Below are positions 6,807-11,212 of a stretch of DNA of 11,212 nucleotides, one piece after another. The translations under genes were made by a program, and so were the position numbers. Source of the DNA: an uncultured Oscillospiraceae bacterium (GTDB lineage: Bacteria > Bacillota > Clostridia > Oscillospirales > Oscillospiraceae); assembly GCA_900759385.1 (NCBI GenBank), contig CAAEUZ010000009.1, positions 1 to 11,212 of the forward strand, read 5' to 3'. The stretch's first letter is position 1. Each line of letters starts with the position of its first letter. The notes below the pieces were generated by a model. The model had not been told where the DNA came from. It ran no database searches and saw only the letters and a list, made by a program, of their open reading frames with translations.

Positions 6807-8234
6807 ATGAGTCTTATCGCCAAAGTACGGCAGTTTTCCAAAGCGCGCCTGCCTCTGATTTTGGGCGTCTACATTATACTTCAACCGTTTATCGACATCC
6901 TGACGGCCCTGGGAGCCAGGGCTGAGATGAGCGCCACCGTTGGCTCCGTGATCCGCGCCCTGTTCATGGTCGCGTGTTTTCTCTACGTGGTGTTCATATG
7001 CTCATTCAAGGGCAAGAAATGGTGTATCCTGGTCCTGGGCGTGCTGTGTGCCTACCTGGCAGTATTCCTGCTGTGGATGTACTCCCTGGGCGGCATCGCC
7101 CTCTGCATAGAGAACATAAAGGAGCTGGCGAAGGTATACTTCGCGCCCTTCGTCGCCGTATTCCTGTACGCCATATACAAGGAATACGGGCACCTGATCT
7201 CCACGCGGGCGATCGCCATATCCGGCGCCATATACGCCGGGGTCATAGTCATAGCCTTTGTCACCGGCACCAGCTTTGTCTCCTACAGCAGCTCCGGTTA
7301 CGGCTACAAGGGCTGGTTCTATGCGGCCAATGAGGTCAGCTGCATTCTCGCCCTCACCTCGCCGGTCGTCATCTATTACTGCGTCAAGCATCTGCCAGGC
7401 ATCAACCGCCAGCTCTGGTGGAAGGGCGCGATCATCGCCTTTGCGCTGCTGTCAGTCGCCGTCAGCGCCAACTTCATCGGCACCAAAATCGCCTTCGGCA
7501 TCACGCTCCTGTACTGCATAATAGCCACGGTGTGGGCCATTGTCATGTACCGCAGGCACCGCACGCACGAGTACAGGATGCGGCTCATGGTCTTCGCCGT
7601 CATGAGCGTGGCCATTTTCGTCCTCTACTTCTTCTCCCCGCTCCAGAGCTACATGAACAATATCTACATGAAGCTCCTGCAGCGTGACCCCGAACTCGTC
7701 ATGGCCTCATGGAGCAAGGAGATACAGGAGGCCAGCAAGGGCACATGGCTGCGTGAGCTCATCAATAACAATGAGCTCGTCCAGAGCATAGACCAGATTC
7801 TCAGCCGCCGCCTGCTCACCTCCTCCCCCAGCGTACAGGTATTTACCGACGGCGGGCTCATGACCAAACTCTTCGGCATCGGCTACGCGAACGTGGACAG
7901 CTACGGGCGCAGCATAGAGTTCATGATCGAGATAGACCCGCTGGGCATCCTTGTCCGCCAGGGCATTATCGGCTTTGCGCTCTATTTCATCCCCTACCTG
8001 GTCTTCATCATCTACGCCATAGTCCAGTTCTTCCGCCGCCCGGGGCAGCGCCTAGCCTCCCTGAAGTACTGCTCCTATCTCTACTCCACCCTGGCCGCCT
8101 TCGGCATCTCCGTCATCGCCGGACATGCCCTCGTCTCCCCGGCCGTGTCCACCTTCGTGATAGTAATCTCCTTCCGCCTCTGGGTGCTGACCCAGGAGCA
8201 GAACAAGCTTCCCCGCGTCGATAAGGGCGCTTAA
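6807..8234 (+). CDS. O-antigen ligase/polymerase-like membrane protein
   Basis: Probable polytopic membrane enzyme of the Wzy/WaaL-like superfamily, which polymerises lipid-linked glycan repeats or transfers glycans outside the membrane. In a Gram-positive organism this means a capsule, exopolysaccharide or cell-wall glycan, not lipopolysaccharide. It has 475 residues with about ten or eleven hydrophobic segments. The family-like N-terminus LILGVYIILQPFIDILTAL (16-34), the GWFYAANE segment before a helix, SANFIGTKIAFG in mid-protein, and a long soluble loop (about 275-370) ending in KLFGIGYANVDSYG all fit the O-antigen-ligase-like Pfam group. The helix after EIDPLGILVRQGIIGF also fits. GGTGG lies 6 bases before ATG 6807. 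The minus-strand glycosyltransferase on the far side of carAB may serve the same pathway, but that is inference. Its substrate is unknown. Confidence 0.8.
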   Translation: MSLIAKVRQFSKARLPLILGVYIILQPFIDILTALGARAEMSATVGSVIRALFMVACFLYVVFICSFKGKKWCILVLGVLCAYLAVFLLWMYSLGGIALCIENIKELAKVYFAPFVAVFLYAIYKEYGHLISTRAIAISGAIYAGVIVIAFVTGTSFVSYSSSGYGYKGWFYAANEVSCILALTSPVVIYYCVKHLPGINRQLWWKGAIIAFALLSVAVSANFIGTKIAFGITLLYCIIATVWAIVMYRRHRTHEYRMRLMVFAVMSVAIFVLYFFSPLQSYMNNIYMKLLQRDPELVMASWSKEIQEASKGTWLRELINNNELVQSIDQILSRRLLTSSPSVQVFTDGGLMTKLFGIGYANVDSYGRSIEFMIEIDPLGILVRQGIIGFALYFIPYLVFIIYAIVQFFRRPGQRLASLKYCSYLYSTLAAFGISVIAGHALVSPAVSTFVIVISFRLWVLTQEQNKLPRVDKGA

Positions 8235-8272
8235 TCCGGGCCGGCCTACGGCCTGATATACAGGAGGGCATT

Positions 8273-8593
8273 ATGATAGTAACCACTACCAACACCATCG
8301 AGGGCCACGCCATACGCGAGTACTGCGGCATAGTCTTCGGCGAAGTCATCACCGGCGTGAACATGTTCCGCGATATCGGCGCCAGCTTCACCAACCTCTT
8401 CGGTGGCCGCAGCGCCGGCTACGAGGACGAGCTGCAGAACGCCCGCAACGAGGCCCTGCGCGAGATGTGCCAGCGCGCAGGCAACATAGGCGCCAACGCC
8501 GTGGTCGGCGTAGACATCGACTACGAGATACTGGGCGCCAACAACGGCATGATGATGGTCTCCGCCTCAGGCACCGCCGTTATCTGCGACTGA
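8273..8593 (+). CDS. YbjQ/UPF0145 family protein
   Basis: A 106-residue cytosolic protein of the YbjQ/UPF0145 family, sometimes labelled a heavy-metal-binding domain, whose biochemical role is not established. Family features are the start MIVTTTNTIEGHAIREYCGIV, the GEVITGVNMFRDIGASFTNLFGGRS segment, the helix YEDELQNARNEALREM, GANAVVGVDIDYEI and the closing MMMVSASGTAV. It is full length. AGGAGGG (8262-8268) precedes ATG 8273. It starts 38 bases after the O-antigen-ligase-like gene with no terminator between, so it is probably cotranscribed with it. It ends just before a strong bidirectional terminator. No functional link to polysaccharide synthesis is known to me. Confidence 0.92.
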   Translation: MIVTTTNTIEGHAIREYCGIVFGEVITGVNMFRDIGASFTNLFGGRSAGYEDELQNARNEALREMCQRAGNIGANAVVGVDIDYEILGANNGMMMVSASGTAVICD

Positions 8594-8602
8594 ACCCGCA
8601 GC

Positions 8603-8638
8603 AAAAAAGAGCCTCTCCGCATGGAGAGGCCCTTTTTT
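8603..8638. terminator. Strong bidirectional intrinsic terminator
   Basis: GCCTCTCC (8611-8618), loop GCAT and GGAGAGGC (8623-8630) form a perfect eight-base stem. A run of six A (8603-8608) precedes it and a run of six T (8633-8638) follows, so it works in both directions. It serves the YbjQ gene (plus) and the S-component-like gene (minus), whose TAA stop (8637-8639) lies inside the T-run. Confidence 0.93.
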
Positions 8639-9179
8639 ATGCAGTTATGCCTATTCGCGTGTTCAGCCGCCGCAGCAGCTTGGAAAACGGCAATATCAGC
8701 AGCCCCGCGCAGAGGTTGCCCACGGCATGGATTGCGTCCCATGGCAGCCCGGCAATTATCCACGTCACCATGCCGTTCCAGTCCAGGCCGAACATGAGCG
8801 CCTGCGCCGGGGCGTAGAGCGTACCGAAGGCCAGGCCGTGCAGGGCACAGACCAGCGGATACACCACCGCGGCCACCTTGTCCGGCATATTCCGGGGCAG
8901 CAGCATGGTCACGCCCCAGAGCACCGTCCATATGTACAGGTAGGGCAGCCACCAGGGTGCAAACCCGGCCATGAGCCCGTTGAGCAACACATAGGTGTAG
9001 ATGGGGTACAGCGCCCGCGAACGGTAGACCACCGTGAGCAGCATCGTGAACATGCCCAGCAGGTGCACGTTCGGTATGGCCTCCATGAGCACCTTGGAGG
9101 CATACATCGTGACCCCGAACATGGCGAAAACCGCCATCTCCCGGGCGCTCAGGCGTCCCTTACGCGGCCTCGCGGACAA
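8637..9179 (-). CDS. ECF-transporter S-component-like membrane protein
   Basis: Probable substrate-binding membrane subunit of an energy-coupling-factor vitamin importer, which would pair with a shared ECF ATPase module encoded elsewhere. It has about 180 residues and five or six hydrophobic helices. The start RLSAREMAVFAMFG resembles many S components, and IPNVHLLGMFTMLLTVVYRSRALYPIY, LPYLYIWTVLWGVTMLLP and HGLAFGTLYAPAQALMFG look like conserved segments. The start is uncertain. I use TTG 9179, which keeps the basic N-terminus and overlaps the upstream lipoprotein gene by 20 bases. ATG 9137 would give 166 aa but lose that segment, and neither has a clear ribosome binding site, so translation is probably coupled. 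The shared riboswitch and partner lipoprotein suggest a corrinoid or B12-related substrate. The exact S-component family is unassigned. Confidence 0.8.
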   Translation of the reverse strand: MSARPRKGRLSAREMAVFAMFGVTMYASKVLMEAIPNVHLLGMFTMLLTVVYRSRALYPIYTYVLLNGLMAGFAPWWLPYLYIWTVLWGVTMLLPRNMPDKVAAVVYPLVCALHGLAFGTLYAPAQALMFGLDWNGMVTWIIAGLPWDAIHAVGNLCAGLLILPFSKLLRRLNTRIGITA

Positions 9180-9663
9180 AGGCGTAGCTGCCGCCGTCGG
9201 TGACGGGCGTGGTGTCCACGCCGGTCGTGGCGTACTCGCCATCGACGTAGAGGCTCCAGTAGTAGCCGTCGGCCTCATAGTCGCCGCTCATGCCGTTGAC
9301 GGTCTTGACGTACATGCCGAACTCGCTCTCGTCGCCCGCTATGAGGCCGCTGTCCTCCAGCGCGGCGCGCAGGTACTCGGCGTCGGTATGGATGGTGAAG
9401 GTGACGGTCCTGTCCTCGGCCGTGCACTCAAAGGTTATGGTGTTTGCGCCCTCGCCGAGCTCAGTGTCCTCGGTATACTGCGCGCTGTCCCAGACAGACG
9501 ATTCCTCCTGTACAGCCCCGTCGCTCGCGGCGGGCGTCTCTGCCACGTTCTCCGTCGCAGTGGGCGCCGGGGTCGTATTGGCGCCTGCACCGCCGCAGGC
9601 GGCCAGGGACAGGACCATGGCCAGGGCCAGCAGCAGCAAGGCAAGTTTCTTCATCTTGTGCAT
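9160..9663 (-). CDS. DUF4430 (transcobalamin C-terminal-like) lipoprotein
   Basis: Probable surface-anchored ligand-binding lipoprotein of 167 residues. A signal peptide with basic residues and a hydrophobic core leads to the lipobox LAAC (20-23), so C23 would be lipidated after signal peptidase II cleavage. A low-complexity Thr/Ala/Pro/Glu-rich linker (about 25-60) lifts a compact domain off the membrane. The C-terminal domain (about 75-160) has the DUF4430 pattern, including YVKTVNGMSGDYEADGYYW and SLYVDGEYATTGVDTT. That family is related to the C-terminal domain of animal transcobalamin. ATG 9663 is preferred over GTG 9672 because AAGGAG (9672-9677) is 8 bases before it. It is first in an operon with an S-component-like protein, under a cobalamin-riboswitch-like leader. 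This points to capture of cobalamin or a related corrinoid, but the ligand is inferred. Confidence 0.88.
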   Translation of the reverse strand: MHKMKKLALLLLALAMVLSLAACGGAGANTTPAPTATENVAETPAASDGAVQEESSVWDSAQYTEDTELGEGANTITFECTAEDRTVTFTIHTDAEYLRAALEDSGLIAGDESEFGMYVKTVNGMSGDYEADGYYWSLYVDGEYATTGVDTTPVTDGGSYAFVREAA

Positions 9664-9700
9664 TACACACACTCCTTAATAATAGTCGCAGCGCACGATT

Positions 9701-9872
9701 GAGCCTACCGTGGTGCTCCGGGGCTCTTACGGACGGACGGGCATTCCGGCTCGGCGCCTGTGCGCCACACGGCAATGGCTGTTGCGGCGGATTCCAACCG
9801 CCTTCCCCCGTCTCCTCCCGCCGGGTCAAAGCCCGGCGCTCAGACGCAGAAAGCGCATCCACGTGAGTCTGT
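9701..9872 (-). ncRNA. Cobalamin riboswitch (B12 element)
   Basis: On the minus strand the leader shows the cobalamin aptamer core in order. First is a GC-rich hairpin (about 9819-9838). Then GGGGGAA leads into a GGCGG/CCGCC hairpin with loop TTGGAAT (9786-9809), matching the GGGAA..GGTG..AATCC core. Next comes CAACAGCCATTGCCGTG (9768-9784), at the position of the conserved GCCACTG segment, then a GGCGC-ACAG-GCGCC hairpin. A B12-box-like GAGCCGGAATGCCCGTCC (9735-9752) closes the core, and its CCCGTC can pair with GACGGG upstream. After the box a GAGCC/GGCTC hairpin (9701-9726) lies 23 bases before the ribosome binding site. There is no T-run, so control is probably translational. Outer boundaries are approximate. 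Binding would normally repress the genes. Confidence 0.82.
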
Positions 9873-9880
9873 GCGGGCAA

Positions 9881-9909
9881 ATTATAGCACAGCGCCTGCC
9901 CATATGCAA
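9881..9909 (-). promoter_or_regulatory. Extended -10 promoter of the riboswitch operon
   Basis: On the minus strand TTGCAT (9904-9909), a 17-base spacer and exact TATAAT (9881-9886) form the promoter. The TGC before the -10 gives an extended -10 element that can offset the weak -35. The start is predicted near 9874, just before the riboswitch. Confidence 0.78.
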
Positions 9910-9944
9910 GAAGCGTGAATTTATCAGGTGCCTTCAGATTTTGC

Positions 9945-9973
9945 TTGACATTTTAGAAAGGTACCTTTATAAT
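9945..9973 (+). promoter_or_regulatory. Consensus sigma-A promoter of the 91-aa/MarR operon
   Basis: TTGACA (9945-9950), a 17-base spacer and TATAAT (9968-9973) are exact at both boxes. A promoter this strong is expected to be held by a repressor, which fits the palindromes within it. It is divergent from the riboswitch promoter, with 35 bases between the two -35 boxes. Confidence 0.9.
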
Positions 9974-9993
9974 GATTGCATAAGGTACCTTAT
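9957..9993. promoter_or_regulatory. Two palindromic operators AAGGTACCTT around the -10
   Basis: Perfect palindromes AAAGGTACCTTT (9957-9968) and ATAAGGTACCTTAT (9980-9993) share the core AAGGTACCTT. The first fills the spacer beside the -10, and the second covers the initial transcribed region. Their centres are 24 bases apart, close to two helical turns and a little over, so two dimers could bind on nearly the same face. MarR proteins typically bind such palindromes in their own promoters, so the downstream regulator is the likely ligand. A degenerate CAGGTGCCTT (9925-9934, 8 of 10) lies upstream of the -35. Confidence 0.78.
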
Positions 9994-10013
9994 CAATTTT
10001 AGGAGATGTAAGT

Positions 10014-10289
10014 ATGAGCACATGCCTGTGCGCCGGACAGCTCCAGTACGGGCTGGCGCGGCAGTTATGGGGGCATATTTTCACCGTCCTCTCGCGGAAC
10101 GGCCTTGACGGCGCGCTTTGCGCCTGTGAGCTCTGCGCGCAGACGGCGGGAGGCGTCCAGACGCAGCGCGTGAGCTTTCTCGGTGAGGAGATGGCAATAC
10201 CCAGTGCCGCCCCGTTAAGCGGGGAGCTGGGTGTGTTTGTCAGCGATACCCGGCATGAATTCTTCAGTATAGAACAACAAGGAGGATGA
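10014..10289 (+). CDS. Uncharacterised cysteine-containing small protein, 91 aa
   Basis: I do not recognise this protein and assign no function. Evidence for a real gene is the consensus promoter, AGGAGAT at 10002-10008 before ATG 10014, and a stop that overlaps the alternative MarR start as ATGA (10286-10289). Five cysteines lie in the first half: CLC at positions 4 and 6, and CACELC at 36, 38 and 41. The spacing suggests a possible metal or disulfide site. No signal peptide or clear membrane segment is seen, although LWGHIFTVL (18-26) is hydrophobic. Residues 53-87 (RVSFLGEEMA..VFVSDTRHEFFSI) look like beta strands. It may be a partner, sensor or target of the MarR regulator encoded next, but that is only inferred from the operon. 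Confidence 0.65.
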   Translation: MSTCLCAGQLQYGLARQLWGHIFTVLSRNGLDGALCACELCAQTAGGVQTQRVSFLGEEMAIPSAAPLSGELGVFVSDTRHEFFSIEQQGG

Positions 10290-10291
10290 CC

Positions 10292-10831
10292 ATGGAGGAG
10301 TTCAATTCCACACTGTCCGCGAAGTATTTTCGCGTGTACCGCCTGCTCATGCACGGACTGCACGAACGGCGCAGCGGCTGCCGCATGGCCTACCGCGGCC
10401 AGGGCCGCGTTCTCAAGCTGCTCAGGCTCAAGCCGGAAATGAGCCAGCGGGAGATGGCCGAGATACTGGGCATCCGCCCGCAGTCCCTGGGCGAGACGCT
10501 CTCCAAGCTGGAGGCGGCGGGATATGTAGAGCGAGAGCCGATGGAAAACGACCGGCGCAGCCTGGTAGTGCGCCTGACCGAGTCCGGAGCCCAGGCCACG
10601 GAATCCGGCCCGGACGCAGGCGAAGACGACATTTTCAGCTGTCTGGACGAAGGCGAAAGAGCTCAGCTGGAGGCCATACTGGATAAGCTGGCCGCCCAGC
10701 TTGAAGCCGAGCTCCCGCCCCCTCCCCCTGGCCCCCGCTGCGGCCCCGGCCATCACGGTCCGCATGGCCCCGATTGTCCCGGCCCACATCACGGCGGCCC
10801 AGGCCGTCACGGACCTCACTGCGAGCCATAA
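10292..10831 (+). CDS. MarR-family transcriptional regulator with His/Cys-rich tail
   Basis: DNA-binding repressor, probably acting on its own promoter through the AAGGTACCTT palindromes. It has 179 residues from ATG 10292. I prefer this start over ATG 10286 because GGAGG (10281-10285) is 6 bases before it but abuts the other. The winged helix-turn-helix covers about 36-98: GRVLKLLRLKPEMSQREMAEIL, the recognition helix RPQSLGETLSKLEAAGYV (62-79), then the wing with NDRRSLVVRLTESG (86-99), a MarR signature. A C-terminal helix (about 119-140) should complete the dimer interface. The tail (142-179) is Pro/Gly-rich with seven His and three Cys, for example GHHGPHGPDCPGPHHGG, which suggests metal coordination. 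The tail is not part of the core MarR fold. Metal sensing is inferred. Confidence 0.9.
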   Translation: MEEFNSTLSAKYFRVYRLLMHGLHERRSGCRMAYRGQGRVLKLLRLKPEMSQREMAEILGIRPQSLGETLSKLEAAGYVEREPMENDRRSLVVRLTESGAQATESGPDAGEDDIFSCLDEGERAQLEAILDKLAAQLEAELPPPPPGPRCGPGHHGPHGPDCPGPHHGGPGRHGPHCEP

Positions 10832-10844
10832 CCGCATGTATCCA

Positions 10845-10936
10845 GGGCACCACGCATCATTCCCACGGCGCAGCCAGCCCCTGAGTGCCACCGGCAGCCA
10901 GGCGTCAGCGATGCCGTTGGGAATGGTGCATGTGCC
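10845..10936. repeat. Large imperfect inverted repeat
   Basis: Arms 10845-10870 and 10909-10936 are imperfect reverse complements. Shared blocks in order are GGCAC, a GCAtC/GCACC stretch, ATTCCCA and CGGC, with small indels. A transcript would fold into a hairpin of about 90 nt. Its role is unknown. Confidence 0.5.
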
Positions 10937-10963
10937 ATCCCTCCCCCAGCCGTTAAGCCGGCA

Positions 10964-10992
10964 GCCCCCTCTGAGAGGGGGCGGTTTGTTTA
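10964..10992 (+). terminator. Intrinsic terminator of the MarR operon
   Basis: GCCCCCTC (10964-10971), loop TGA and GAGGGGGC (10975-10982) make a perfect eight-base GC-rich stem, followed by GGTTTGTTTAT. It lies 133 bases past the MarR stop, an unusually long 3' end that includes the inverted repeat. The hairpin could also belong to a dispersed intergenic repeat. Confidence 0.62.
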
Positions 10993-11021
10993 TAGGAGCA
11001 GCGATGTCCAACGCTGTCAAG

Positions 11022-11212
11022 ACGCGCCAACGTGAGATAAGTGCCCAGCACCCACCCAATTCCAAGCGGCACAGCCAACCCAAACGCGCACCGGCGGCCA
11101 AAGCCGCCGCAGCAGCACCAGGCAGGACAAACGCACCAACGCGAGACTAAGGCCACGCACCCAGCCCAATCCCAAGCGGCGCAGCCAACCCAAACGCGCA
11201 CCGGCGGCCAAA
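11022..11212. repeat. Tandem repeat, about 110-bp unit, at least two copies
   Basis: Positions 11055-11102 and 11165-11212 are 48 bases long and differ at only two sites, with an offset of 110. Similarity extends leftward with small indels (ACGCGCCAACGTGAGATAAG near 11022 against ACGCACCAACGCGAGACTAAG near 11131). The first copy continues into a CGGCGGC-CAAA-GCCGCCG hairpin (11092-11109); the second is cut by the window end. The 110-base offset is not a multiple of three, so coding use is unlikely. Confidence 0.8.

Larger units (their letters stand above)
10832..11212. other. Non-coding region at the right edge
   Basis: From the MarR stop to the window end no convincing gene was found. It holds an imperfect inverted repeat (10845-10936), a terminator-like hairpin (10964-10982) and the beginning of a tandem repeat of about 110 bp. 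A 48-codon ORF (11004-11150, plus) has AGGAG before it but crosses into the repeat, and the repeat period does not keep a reading frame. Confidence 0.5.

Noticed and set aside
8238..8253. GGCCG/CGGCC hairpin between the O-antigen-ligase-like gene and the YbjQ gene as a terminator
   Set aside because: Only a five-base stem with no T-run; the short gap suggests cotranscription.
8637..9278. The longest version of the S-component-like gene, from ATG 9278
   Set aside because: It would overlap the lipoprotein gene by 119 bases, and the added residues are Thr/Pro/Ala-rich read-through of that gene in another frame.
10206..10224. CCCCG-TTAAG-CGGGG hairpin inside the 91-residue gene
   Set aside because: A short stem within a coding region with no T-run or nearby start; chance is likely in GC-rich DNA.
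9953..11101. A 382-codon minus-strand frame across the MarR operon
   Set aside because: It covers the operators, both plus-strand genes and the terminator hairpin; the translation is Ala/Arg/Trp-rich without motifs.
11004..11150. A 48-codon basic ORF with AGGAG upstream
   Set aside because: It runs into the tandem repeat, has low-complexity Ala/Lys/Arg/Pro composition, and the repeat period breaks the frame.

Overview
The window looks like the chromosome of a GC-rich Gram-positive bacterium of the Clostridia, perhaps an Oscillospiraceae-like gut anaerobe. The signs are strong AGGAGG-type ribosome binding sites, sigma-A promoters with 17-base spacers in AT-rich gaps between GC-rich genes, a lipobox lipoprotein beside an ECF-type membrane protein under a cobalamin riboswitch, and compact intrinsic terminators. 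The species cannot be named from the sequence alone. No phage, transposon, CRISPR array, tRNA or rRNA was seen.

Layout, left to right. A 64-residue orphan protein (44-238, minus) has a near-consensus promoter and a structured leader of about 120 nt. A membrane family-2 glycosyltransferase (556-1821, minus) follows. A 454-base divergent control region then separates it from carAB (2276-6539, plus), which encodes the two subunits of carbamoyl-phosphate synthase with an 8-base overlap. After a weak terminator come an O-antigen-ligase/polymerase-like membrane protein (6807-8234, plus) and a small YbjQ/UPF0145 protein (8273-8593, plus). These face a minus-strand pair, and a bidirectional terminator is shared between the two sides.

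The minus-strand pair is a DUF4430 (transcobalamin C-terminal-like) lipoprotein (9160-9663) followed by an ECF-type S-component-like membrane protein (about 8637-9179). The leader upstream carries a cobalamin-riboswitch-like core with a B12 box, so the pair is most simply read as a surface capture and import system for cobalamin or a related corrinoid, or for a B12 precursor. This is the most informative module in the window.

Divergent from that promoter is a two-gene autoregulatory-looking operon: an orphan 91-residue cysteine-containing protein (10014-10289) and a MarR-type regulator (10292-10831) with an unusual His/Cys/Pro/Gly-rich tail. Its promoter is exact consensus, and two copies of the palindrome AAGGTACCTT bracket the -10. 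The last 380 bases are non-coding: a large imperfect inverted repeat, a strong terminator-like hairpin, and the start of a tandem repeat of about 110 bp that runs off the window edge.
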